Source: Chlorops oryzae (taxonomy: Eukaryota; Arthropoda; Insecta; Diptera; Chloropidae). Taken from it: DNA of 64,000 nucleotides. Position numbers and translations under genes: made by a program. The notes below the pieces were generated by a model. The model was not told the origin of the DNA. It did not search any database and was given only the letters and a program-made list of their open reading frames with translations. Positions 46,987 to 58,700 of the stretch are shown piece after piece. The stretch's first letter is position 1. Every line of letters begins with the position of its first letter. Location of the stretch: NCBI GenBank assembly GCA_020466095.1, contig CM035808.1, positions 35,412,502-35,476,501 on the forward strand, in the 5' to 3' direction.

Positions 46987-47801
46987 TAAATAGTCAAATT
47001 TATGCATGGAAGCTTACAAAGATCGGAGTTTTATTCTTCCTCGCTGCGTCGCTGCTGAATTGGGCTTATTGGCTGCGAAATAAATGCATGCGCAGACGCA
47101 TGTGTGCTAATGTGATTGAGAGTTTTTTTTTTTTTTTTTCACTATTTCTTTTTTTAGAAGAGTTTTGAAATATTTTATACGCAACGCGTAATTCATAAAC
47201 TGAGACAAAACAAAAGGGTCTTCAAGCAACCAAGCAATTCTTAAGCATTCAATTCTGCTCTGAAACGTTCCATTGAAATTTTCCAACATTGAGGCGGAAT
47301 TTTTAATTTATTTATGTTTATACTTTTAAATAATTTACTATTTAGATTTTTATGTACTATATACATATGTGTTTGTTTTTTCTTTTTTTTTTCTTTTTCG
47401 TTTGTTTTTTTGTTTATAAAACTAAAGAACGCCCCCATATAGTTTATGTAAGCTATGGCAATAAGTTTAAAGCTACTTTATAGTTCTAGAATAAAAATGA
47501 AAAACCTTGTCAACCTTTGGCCGAATTCTGGAAGTCAACATTAAAATGATACTAGAAAAATTGAAATAATTGTTTCTTATTGAACCATGAATCTATTAAT
47601 ATAAAACATCCTAGAAGGCGCCCGATTGTGTAGGACAGTCGCAACAAATCATTGATCATGGAGTATAACTCTCAATCATTTTATGGCAACGGACGCAAAT
47701 TGATCATTTCCTCTAGCGCAAGGAAAGAAACTTTGAGCCATTAAACGTGTATTTGCCTCGAAAACTTCGAAAACTTGTAAATCACGAAGGCTTAGAAACT
47801 A
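46987..47801 (+). other. PDXDC1 3' UTR region
   Basis: AATAAA occurs at 47079-47084 and again as AATAAAAA near 47490, so the message probably ends within a few hundred bases of the stop. Between are long T runs (47127-47140, 47377-47415). No other gene was seen. Confidence 0.5.
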
Positions 47802-48590
47802 ATAGCGTGTTTCCAAATGGTGTTTAACTCGAGTTTAAGCGTTTAGGGCCCTAAACGAGGTGTTTAACTCGTGTTTTGTCATACAAAAGTTAAACGTGAA
47901 AACGAAGTGTTTATCTCTTAAGCACCTCATAAACACTTTCATCGATAGGAAAAATATCGATTTATCGTATCGGAATTTCATGCATATCTAACTGTCAAAA
48001 GAAAATCAAAACAAAAAACGATGGCAATGTTGCCAAAAGCAAAAATAAAAATTCCCTACAAACTAAAAAAATTCCCTGAAATTCTTTAAAGAAGGAAAAA
48101 TTCTAAAAAAAATTTAGAATTTTCACAAGGCATAATCTTGTATTGTATGATTCTGGGTAGAGGATCGATGTTCAACGATAGTTTTTACCAAAAATAATAA
48201 AATTAAGATAATCGGTCATGTCACAGAAATCGATTTCAAAACCATGTAAAAATGAAAATCCTCCTAAATTCATTCAGATATAGTTTTTTCTGGGTTTTGC
48301 ACTTTCAACTCCACGAGACGAAACGTTTATTTTGTCGTTTTAATTAATCGACAAGAAACTATATTCAAAATATATCTTAATATATAGATATACCCAAAAT
48401 TCCCTAAAATTTTGCTCATTTCAATATATCTGTTCCTTTTTCCTTCAAATGATTTTCCTACAAATGGCAACACTGCTTGCAATTATAAATAAACAAACAG
48501 CTGTCAAACTTAAACACCTCGCATAAGTGGAAACGCTCGAAGTGTTTAGCTAAACATCTCAGAGTTAAACACTATATGGAAACGCACTAT
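47802..48590. mobile_element. TIR element E4, ATAGCGTGTTTCCA family
   Basis: A 789-bp unit with ends ATAGCGTGTTTCCAAATGGT and, inverted, ATAGTGCGTTTCCATATAGT; both continue GTTTAACTC. Sub-terminal motifs GTGTTTA, TAAACAC and CTAAACG recur in both orientations in the first and last 140 bases. No coding capacity; target duplication not resolved. Confidence 0.7.
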
Positions 48591-51061
48591 AATGAACGAA
48601 GTTTTGTGTGAAAAGTTTTACATCTACTCTCGATGTATGTAACTGTCGAAGGGCTAAGTTCTAATTTTAAACATAAAGTCAAAGCAAAAGGATCCAAGAA
48701 TCCAATGAGGGTTCAAGGATCATTTCAGTTCTGTTCCTGAAGACGGTCATATAAACGTTTAACAATTTCATTACAAAGGAACTCTTCTGCAACACAGAGA
48801 AACTGTAGAAGCTTAATCCTTTTTTTATAATCAACACTTGGAATTCGAACCAATAAATTAACAACACTGACGGAGCACAGTGGGGCCGCTCCATATATTT
48901 CTTGGAAAAAATAAAAGGAGTGGTCGTAGAGCATTGAAATTTTGCAGAAACACTTCTGTGGGCTAAATTAAGAAATTTTGAAAAAATCTTCGAAAACACG
49001 CCCATCGAAAGTTGGAGATTTTACAGGTTTTTATTACCTATCTAGCATTATATGGAATTTGCATATAAATTACAGAATGTTAATTTCTTTTAAAAGTTAA
49101 ACATGTGTTTTCTCCATTCAAAAGAAGAGAATATCCTCAACAGTCTTCCGCGAAAGATATTAGCCTTCAAAATCACCGAAAATATCGCACAAATGCATGC
49201 CGCTTTTCTATCAAAGCATGCGAAGTTAAAGGTGTCATAGAAATAAATTGATATAAAATACAGCTATGAAACCTTTTTTAATGTCGTTCAATTTCGTTAC
49301 GCCTACATATTCGTAAACAAAAATAATGTTTCATTTATAAATTGTTCCAAGCTTTAATTCCGTACAAAACCCTAAAAGTATACCCTATTTTTTGTCTTAT
49401 TGAGCATTTGTATGAAATATTGGAAGTGACTTTTGAAATTCAAATCGATGTTACTTAACCCTAGACATGTAACTTACGTAAAATTTACGTTACAGAGTTA
49501 TCTGTCCATTAGCGCTACCTGTCTAGGGTTAAAGGAAAAGTATTAGAAGGTAATTTTATTTTTTAATTGACGTACCTTTCATTTTTTTTTTATAGTAAGA
49601 GGGCCAAGCAAAGCAAAGCACATAAAGTTTTTTCCAACAAAAAGTGAAAAGTTGATATTTTTTACTCTAAATTTTAGTAAATTATAATAATTAGTCTACT
49701 TTTCCAATTTCCATACATTTTTTTTTAATATGAAAAAGTAAGTGCTATATTTCCACCAAAAATAAAACAAAAGCAATAGCTTTGGACTTTCACATAAAAA
49801 ATGTTCTTTAATAGGACTATAATTTTAATATGAAATTCATTGAATAACATTGAATTCCTCGTACCCAAATATTTCTTTACAAAACTACATCATTAAAATT
49901 TCGAAATTAAAAAGTTAAAATATCCTATTTTTCCGACGAGGCCCCACTGTGCGGCTGTCAAATAACTCTGGAACCAGTATCCCGTTTGAGGAAGGTGGGG
50001 AGTGATTGTACGCTAACCCTAAGTGAAGTCGGTCAATAAAAAACGAATCAATTCGTACTGACTTTTGTCATATAAATATGGAGTATATCCTGGCTAATGT
50101 GGAACTTAATGTGACCCAAAAAAAAACAAAAAAATTTTACCATTTTCCGCTTTTTCGATCTCTTCACGTTTAAGGGAAGACCCCTATTAATTAGCAACGA
50201 ACATTTTGTCTTGCATTAAAAGCAACATTTTCTACGCTTCTACGTTTTTATACTTTCAGATTGCATTTATTTCATCATCAATTAATGTATCCTTTTAACA
50301 CCTTTAATTGTTATTCATCGATTAAGTCATCAAAATAAATAAAATTATTTATATCGCTTATCATACACATTAGATACATATATCCATCTAGTCATACATA
50401 ATACACAATTTAATATTTTAGTACATACCTAATTTAATAATTGTATTCGAAAATGTTATGAGCTTACATTTTATACTTTATATGTATATATAAATATATA
50501 TATATATATATATTTTTTTTTTGTATTTGAAAGTAGGAGCGTAAAACACATTTTTACTAGGTAAAGGGCAAAAAAAAAGAAATTTTAAAAAGCGTTCAAC
50601 TAAAGATCCTTAGGACTCGATGGATGAAAATTTAACCAAAATAAATGAGGATAAAAGTTCAAATAAAACAATAGATTTCATTTATCTAAACGCTTGTGGA
50701 ATATAGTAAATAGCACTTTATGTACGTTTCATTTTTCTTTTTATAATAAATTCTTATATTGTGTGAGAATATTTCAATGTTCATTAGATCATAATGTATT
50801 TTTTAACGGCCGGTAGCATTCAATTCATCGACCCGCATAAACGTTTCCCCAAGATTTCGGTAATGTCATCTTATCGTATGGATTATTCTGCTTATGTGAA
50901 AACTAGCCATAATTAAATCGGCTGTTTCAACGCGTTTCTTAAAACTATATAATTTATATATACATACGATCGGTTTTGATGTTACGATTTTACAACAACA
51001 ATTAACACAGAACTACATTTCTATTTAATTATTTTTTTTTTTCAAAGTTTTTCTATCAATA
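48591..51061. other. Intergenic, no gene seen
   Basis: AT-rich. Contains a small tandem of AAAGCAAAGCA near 49605, a TA microsatellite at 50481-50513 and many A/T runs. The 69-108 codon frames around 48680-49005 overlap on one strand and have no domain. Confidence 0.45.
50481..50513. repeat. TA microsatellite
   Basis: TATATGTATATATAAATATA followed by pure TA, then a T run. Confidence 0.9.
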
Positions 51062-51181
51062 AGGCCCGATTTCACCAAGTTATTTAAATAAAACTTAAAT
51101 GAAAATTAACTTTTTTTATATGAAATTTGACAGTTCATTTCATTTAAGTTCAGTTTAAATAGCTTGGTGAAATCGGGTCTA
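51062..51181. mobile_element. Short hairpin MITE, CCGATTTCACCAAG ends
   Basis: The left end GGCCCGATTTCACCAAGTTA and the inverted right end GACCCGATTTCACCAAGCTA match closely. Similarity continues inward (ATTTAAATAAAACTTAAATG against ATTTAAACTGAACTTAAATG). Nearly the whole 120 bases form one hairpin with a short loop. Non-coding. Confidence 0.8.
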
Positions 51182-51751
51182 AATGCCTTATAATTTTTTT
51201 AATACTTTTTTCCTTCGTCAATGAACTTCGAATAATTTCTGTACCGCTCTTATTTCCTTCTTATACTTTTCTACAAGTTTTAAACTACGTTTTTTTTAAT
51301 GTATTAATATGTTATTTTAATTTTTGTTTTATATTAAAACAATAAGTAATTTACACAGTATATTACAAAAATTTTTACAAATACGCATTTCAAAATTAAA
51401 AGAATATTAATTGTTAGTCCGGGACTTTCAGAATTTTTCAATTATGCCGGGAAGCCACTGAGATTAATACTACTCTTGGAAATAACTGGAGTATTTCAAC
51501 ACTGCCAATAATGTTAAAACACCGGCGGAAGTCCACGGAATCTTAAATATCAAAAATTAAGGAAGTGTTTCGGAATTTTAAAGAATAACACTGGAAAAAG
51601 ACGAACCACAATGGGTCTTGCACAAAGCGCGGTGCCATCTTAAAACACTGTAGGGACCACTTTTTAGTTTTCTATTTTGAACAGTCCTTGAGATATACTT
51701 GAAAACCCTTTGCTGGTAAGTATTTTTTCAAAATTTTATATCTCAACAAAT

Positions 51752-51880
51752 AATTCAACTAGGTTAGGTTAGGTTAGGTTAGGTTAAAAGGGCCGCCCAA
51801 CAAAAAGGTGGCGCACTTAGACCAAGGAAGGTCCGTTGTGATACCCGCGGGCTCAGACACCTATTTAAAATTCAACTAGG
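51752..51880 (-). mobile_element. Short retroposon with (TTAGG)n-type end
   Basis: A 105-base segment plus one of two perfect 12-base direct repeats AATTCAACTAGG (51752-51763, 51869-51880). Directly inside the left repeat stand about five TTAGG units. On the minus strand this is an (AACCT)n tail at the 3' end, as a retroposon copied with a simple-repeat tail would show. The body (TTGGTCTAAGTGCGCCACC on the minus strand) looks like a widespread fly SINE-like repeat. No coding. Confidence 0.7.
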
Positions 51881-53260
51881 AAGAGGAAACAATCGTTGGC
51901 TGATTCCTAATATAACAGGGAATCCAAAAAATTGTTTTTTATTTTTACACTGAGAAAGTTTTTCCACAAAACTACAAAGAAAATTTTAACAATTTTTTTC
52001 AGTGTTGTTGCGCCACTTTTTTACTATTTGCAAAGATTTACTTTTCATTAAAAAAAAATTCATCAAATCGAAGATATGCTTTTTGAGATATTTACAAAGT
52101 TTTAAAGTGCACATACATTTATGCTCCCAGTACTAATATCCAGTACAAATGTGCGAAATCTGGTACGAAACACATCTCTCATACGGCCTGTTTTTAAGAG
52201 CGTTTATATGCGCTAACATTTTTCTAACTATCTCAAGAAGTTATTTTTTAAAATTGGGTAGAAAGTGTCACAAAACCTGGAATACACTGAAAAAAAAATA
52301 ATTCAATTTTTGCATTCCTTTTTGTCAAAGAATTTTTCTCAGTGTAAAATAAATTTTCTAGATTCTTCGCTTAATTAAGAATTATCCACTGTTTGTTTCA
52401 TCCCTCTATCTCATTTAGGTTTTGAGATATAAAATTTAAAAAAAATACTTACTAAAAAGGATTTTCAAGGATATCTCAAGGACTGTTCAAAATAGAAAAC
52501 TAATATAGTAAGTGGTCCTTACCTAACGAAAAACCAACAAAACTTCAAAATCCCATTCAAGGTGCCGCAAGCCTTTCCTGAGCCGGCAAGACCTTTTTTA
52601 TTGAAAGGCTTTGGTCGTGGCAGAGATTTCTACATTCTATATTCTATGCAGCACGATTCTAAATATTCACGGGGAATTTTTCCTTACGGATTTGAAAAAA
52701 AAACTTATATTCTAAACACACTGGGAAGGGTATATAAAGAGAGCAAGAATTTTGAAGATTTTTTAACAGAGGTCATCACATTCTTTTCTTTTTTTGATCC
52801 TAAGAACACTTCCTTTTTTCGCGGAGAAAAATTTCTAGGGAAAAAAATCCCGGAGAGTATTCATTTAGAGTATTCCGGATAGCATTTAAAATTGTTAAGT
52901 GTTTTATGCATTTTATCGTATAAGACTCGTCTATAGTTTTGGCTTCCATTATACATTACATATTTGTTCCTCAGGGGATATTTCCCCCAGTTATTCCCTG
53001 CACATTAGTCTTTGTTTAATTTGCCGGGAAATGAGTTTAAAATATATTAGGTTTTCTTGTTATAAATTACCGTTAATTATAGAGAGTGTAGAATCGAAAA
53101 TGTACTATATACTCTGTTCGATGTTGATCTTTGATAGTAAGTAGTTTTTTATGTATAAATATTCTAATACATTCTTATCAAATGCATGTTGTTTCTTGAG
53201 GTGTTCCATGTGGTGTTAGCAAGTTAATCTCCGTTTTGTGCATATTTTTCTCTTTTTTTT
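51881..53260. other. Intergenic; one unit of a paired repeat
   Basis: The segment at about 52654-52877 (GATTCTAAATATTCACGGGG ... TTCGCGGAGAAAAATTTCTA) resembles 54172-54390 over its length with many differences. Both units happen to stay open for about 100 codons. This looks like an old dispersed repeat and not a gene family. Confidence 0.4.
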
Positions 53261-53650
53261 TTAACATCCAAACCCAGCGGCCAAATTGCTGCCTACAGAA
53301 GCAATGAACCGTAACACATTTCGTAGGCCGTAGTCGGTAATGCATACGACCTCATATACCATCCTAGTATACTTTTGTTGGAACGGGGCCGATTTGTAGA
53401 GTGAACGCCTACCACACACATAAAGAATGCTATTGGTGGGCAGTTCGCCTACAATATCGTATACTTTATAGCTATTAATGTTCAGGTCGCTTACAGTCTC
53501 GTATACTTTGTAGGCGGTAGGCACTGTTGGCCCTTGGGATATTGAATACGAGAAAATTTTTGAAAGTACATACTCCTTACAATCTAGATAAAATTTATTC
53601 AGGCTTATATTTTGTTTGTTTCAAAATTGCTTTCAGTTAAAAGTTCAAAA
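53261..53650 (-). other. Unassigned open frame, possible exon or element fragment
   Basis: On the minus strand a frame stays open from about 53610 to a stop at 53261. Its second half is richer in G and C than the neighbourhood and contains a duplicated YKVYETV/YKVYDIV motif. No homologue was recognised, and no acceptor or donor was established. It could be a fragment of a mobile element's ORF or a stray exon. ATG-based length is 87 codons. Confidence 0.2.
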
Positions 53651-54171
53651 ACAAAAAAGGGATATTCACGATGATTTCGGTAAATTATGACTTTTGTTAT
53701 TTTTTGACTTTTATTAATACTTTTTTCTTTAAACATTTTAGAAATAAAAAACTCAAAATGAAATAAAGAATGAAAAAAATTGAAATTTCTAAAATCCTTG
53801 TGAATACCCCTATAATTAAAGAAAATTAAAGACAAAAAAAAATTAATTGAAAATTAATGTAATTCAATTAATATTGTATTTCTATTCTATTCACTTCTTT
53901 AAATGCATTTGGATCTCTGATACAACTGGAAGACCCTAAGAAGTATTTAAAAGTCTAATTTTTATATAGTGTTCTAATGTTAATCACTATATTTATGTAT
54001 ATGACATATGTATGTGTATCTGTACTATATTAAGTATTCATTTCTTATCAATTGAGTATTGCTATTATTTTTTGTAGTCAAAAGGGGTGTTCATGTTTGG
54101 GAAGACCCTTATGTTGTTGACCAGAAAGGGGTTTCTTCTCTTAATTATATTGTTTTGTAAAATATTCAGCC

Positions 54172-54390
54172 CGATTCTAAATATTCGCAGGGAATTTTTC
54201 GCTGCGTATTTTAACAAAACTCTCCCATTCTTAACACACATAAGAAGTGAATATAAAGAAGAGGAAGAATTTCAAAAATTCTTGAACCAATATAATCACA
54301 TCCTCCTTCTAAATGATGTTAAGAAAGCTCCCTTTTTCCGCGGAGAAAACTTTCTAAGTGAAAAATTGCCGCGGAATGTCCATTCAGAAT
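54172..54390. repeat. Second unit of the GATTCTAAATATTC repeat
   Basis: Parallel to 52654-52877: GATTCTAAATATTCGCAGGG at the start and TTCCGCGGAGAAAACTTTCT near the end. Diverged, with gaps; no termini recognised. Confidence 0.45.
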
Positions 54391-55723
54391 AGGGCTGATT
54401 GAATACCCCTTTTTCAGAGACTGCGTTCTTAATTTCATGTCATTAATTTCATTTCTCATTTTTACATTGGTTCAAATAAATCAATCACATTAAAAAAAAT
54501 TTTGTCTTATTTTACATGCGTATAATTTTTTTTTAAAGTAGTTTATCTCTTTTAATTTCTATGGAGCAACATATTAAGATCAAATCCTATGTACATTAGT
54601 TAGATTTTTTACGGATATATTTTAATGTATTTAAATGCAATGTTTTCTATATTCTAATAGAATTCTTTTTTTTTTTGTTTTTTTGATTTTGTTTTTTTGA
54701 CAGCTCCAAAGTATTGGAATTCCCATCAATGTTTTCCATTAGTTCTGAGATTGGCCCATTCTTGCAATTTTATGACTGATCGATAGAACTTTTTCCGTAT
54801 CATAAAATGGATTTTCCGTCAATTATTTTGGAAGAGAATAAAATTGTTTTATTCTTGGGGTAATTTTCTCATAAAATTACACTTTCTAATGAAAACGATT
54901 TTGATTTTGATTTATATTTTTTATCTAGCACATTTAATGAGGGTATTTACTCTGCCTTAAATTGTATATTTTGAAAATGAATAATAAATAATGACGGTAG
55001 TTCCAACGTAGTTTCGGAAATTTGGAAATTTGTTTTTGTCAATTTACGAAAACAAAAAGAAAATCTTTTTTTAATAAAGAAAAAATATGCAAACTATTGG
55101 TTTCCAATAAAATAAAAAAATAATTAAAAATAGTATAACAATGCTTACAAGTTTATGTAGAGCGCATGAATACCCTTGTCTACTTCTACAGAATAACAAT
55201 GTTAACCAACAACTTTCCGAAAATTCAAAGAAAGGTGGACTTTTATGGAATAACTCACTCAGAGCTTCAAGCTTTTTATAGAACCCAGTATTTTGTAAGA
55301 TCTATTAAATAACTTAATTGAATCAATAAGGGTATTCTCAAGGAAGGTTGGTTTCTGTCGCAAAAAAGTTCAGGTGGGAAATCTTCAAAATTTAAAACGC
55401 CACTTTACAATGGGTTAGAACACCGGGATTTATCGTATACCTAGTGAATGCTGTTTTAAATTCAGAAATTTTCCGACATCGACTTTTTGCAACGAAAGTC
55501 CACCCTTCTTGTGAATACCCTAAAAATATCCAAAAAGTTTAATTGAAAAAAAAAATCAATATAAAAAATTTACCCAAGAGGAATTCCAAAACAGATTCAG
55601 GCTAATACAAAGGTACCCTTTTCAAGGTTTAAAATTAGAAGGAAAAAAAATACTGGTATTCGAGTTTCCTCTTCGGCTTGCCAACTCTATCCTCTATGGA
55701 CCTAAAATGCAATCCGTGAGTGC
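54391..55723. other. Intergenic, 3' flank of tty
   Basis: AT-rich DNA without credible coding frames. The tty message (minus strand) must end here, but I could not fix its polyadenylation site. Confidence 0.4.
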
Positions 55724-58700
55724 CTACAGTTCGGTGACTGCGTAATTGGACTCATCGGTTATTGCTGGTGGTGGTGGCGGTAAGTCGTCATCATCTTCCA
55801 TTGGCTTAGCCGAGCTGCCATTGTGCAATGGTATCGAGCTGACAGTTGTTTGGCTCAAACTACTGTTGCTACTGCTGCCTGTGTTGCTGTTATTGTTGCT
55901 GTTGTTGTTCATCAAACTGCCCATGTTTGTCTTTGGTGGCGAGCCAACTATTGTCTCCAATGGCGGCGGCGGCGGCAATGTTGCATCACTGTTTGCAGTT
56001 GTTGTTACTGTAGTTATTGCTGTTGTTGGCCCATTCGCAAGCTGTTGTTGTTGTTGCTTTTGGAACTGCAACTGCTGCTGTTGTTGTTGTTGTTGTTGTT
56101 GCGGTTTGTTGCCACCAATTTGATTGACATTCATTGTTGGTGGGGATGTTGGTGCACCAGCAATACGAGGTGGCGGTATCGCTTTCATTTGTGCTGGTAC
56201 CTTCATTGGAGGTCGCTGTAGGGTTCTGCTGGCGAAAATATTTGACCCAAGTGCATATGGTATGGAAATGTAAAATATAAGGAACAGAAAATTGTTGTAA
56301 ACTCACTTGGCATAGTTTTGTTGTTGTTGTTGATATACCGATTCAACTGGTGGTTGTTCGGCATCTTTAGGAATTTCCGGCAATGGACAATTTAAAATCG
56401 ACGGCTTATGCTTCGGATCGAATTTTCCGCCTTGGCGCAGAGTCGAGCATTTATAAACTTGTTTCTCCCGGTCGTATATGGCCGTGTCCATTCCAACCGT
56501 GCTGGATGGTAATGCACCTATTTCCTGTGGTGATTTCATTAGCATCTGCTGCTGCTGCTGTTGTTGCACCTGTTGCTGCTGCTGCTGCTGTTGCTGTTGC
56601 TGCTGCTGCTGTTGTGCTTGAACCTGTTGCACTGCCTGCTGTGTCAATTGAGGCTGATGATGTATTGCTGGCATCTGTTGATGGTATCCAACACCGATGG
56701 CCGGGATGCCTTGTGCATTCTGCCGCCGCATGGTTGCCATATTCGATACATAGATCGAGCCCTGACTGACAGCCACCAATGGTTGATAAATTGAATGGGG
56801 ATTTCCGTTTTGCGGCAATGCAGCCAAATGTGCTGGAATCTGTTGGTAGATCATCTGTGCGGCCTGCGTAGCTGCCGGCAGATGATGTTGCTGATGATGA
56901 GCGGCTGTGGTGTAAGTGCCGTACTGTTGCTTGCTGCTGCTGCTGCTGCTGCTGCTGCTGATGGTAGATGGCATGCTGGTGTTGCAATGTTGCGGCTGCA
57001 ATCGCGGCATGGGAATGCGGATGTGGATGTGGGTGGGCGTGCGGATGATGACAGTAGATCGGTTGGCCGGCTGCCGTGACTGTTGTCTGACTTCTTGGAT
57101 TTGCTGCCGTCGTCGTCGTGGGATCGCTAGAGACTGATGATGATTTTCAGTAAAAATCATTTGCTTCCAAAGTTTTGCATTGTTTGCTTAATGTAGCATA
57201 TTTACCATTATTTGGGCCTGTAAATTGAAATTGCAAAAAAAGAAAACAAAAATATTGAGTATAATTTTGAAGGACGGGAGTTCAAAGGTCTTTTTTTTTT
57301 GGTGGGGGATCGAATCGACTGAGGAAGTTCAATGAGAAAAACATATAGAGTGGTTTTTTTTTGTTTTTTTTTTTGTTTTGCTTCAATTCACTCAACATCC
57401 ATTCGCGCTGTTGGTGGTTGATGATTGATGATGGATGGTGATGGATGGAACTACTTAATTGCCATTTTATATGGATGTGAAATGTGATGGTTGAAGGCTT
57501 TGATGGTTTACTAGCAATTTTTGATCGGATCGGATCTTGGCCTTACCAGTCATGTGGGTGGGGCTATGATTGTGTGATGGCAGCCTACCTAAAGTATGCG
57601 TGCCCATAGCCCTCATATTCTGCTGCATGTGTGCGTGCGCCAACATCTCGTGCTGCTGTTGCCTCTTGGATGGATGCTGCAGGGTATGCGAGCCACTGAT
57701 GACTGGCGGGCTGAAATGTCTACAAGTAGCGTACCGGGAAAAAGAACCGAATTTTTTCAATTAACATTCCCATGAAACATCGACTTACCCATTATGATTC
57801 CTTGGCAATGTACGCGAGGCGTTCATCATTTGCTGGTGATTCTGCGGCGCCGGATGTGAGATATACGATGGTTCATCCACCTGGGCGTAGTCATTGCGCT
57901 TGCGTATATAGATCCACGTATGCGAGTCGACCCATACCATAATTGTTAGCAATATTGCAGCAACGAAGCTGGCTATCAACATCAAAACCAATCCGAGTAG
58001 ACCACCCTCGCATAGGCCACGAGCTGCGGCCAAGAAATTATGATGCACCACTTTACAGTCGACCAGTGCTGTCAGTTGGGTGAGCAGACGCTCGCTGCTA
58101 TTCAAATCCGCGTTCACCGCGCCCAATTTCGGCTGCAGTCCCGACGCTTTGAAAAGGACCAAGGATATTTTCATAACCGTAGCCATGGCAGCCTTGCAAT
58201 GCGATGCAACGAAACAAAATTTTAAATTCGAAAATTGTTCATTCGAAGAAGAGGAAGAAGAAGGAGAAGAATGACACCAATCATCAGGCTATATTCTCCC
58301 ATAAATCTCTTAACAGTTATAGATAGGCACCTACATATGTATGTATGTACATATATGAATGTGCATTTGTTCAGCTTACCCTAGCATTATTCAAGGAGTT
58401 CTGCGATTCACGAAGGCGTTGAGTAAAGGGATTTGTATGGCCGGGTTCACATTGAGTGTAGTGCAGAAGAACATTGGTGGGTAAATCTCTCGGCGATGCG
58501 GAAACAAGAAAATCGGCTGGATTTATGCATAGATCACCAACAGCAACCGATGAGGATAAATAGAGTCCAGACATTAACCATGAACCGGTCACAGCAAGTA
58601 AACCACAAACGCTAAATAGTATCAAAGCACAACGCGAATGACGTGCCACGCCCACAAGCAAAACTGCGCAAAGAACCAGTAATAATGCCAAAGTTGCAAC

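Noticed and set aside
52562..54392. Two roughly 100-codon frames with similar C-terminal ends (FFRGEKFL / FFRGENFL)
   Set aside because: Similarity is at the DNA level across a diverged repeat, with frameshifting gaps; no domain or start context supports coding.
56383..56987. Long open frames on the plus strand and in other minus frames over tty exon 8
   Set aside because: Shadows of CAG/CAA repeats; the conserved tty protein explains the region.
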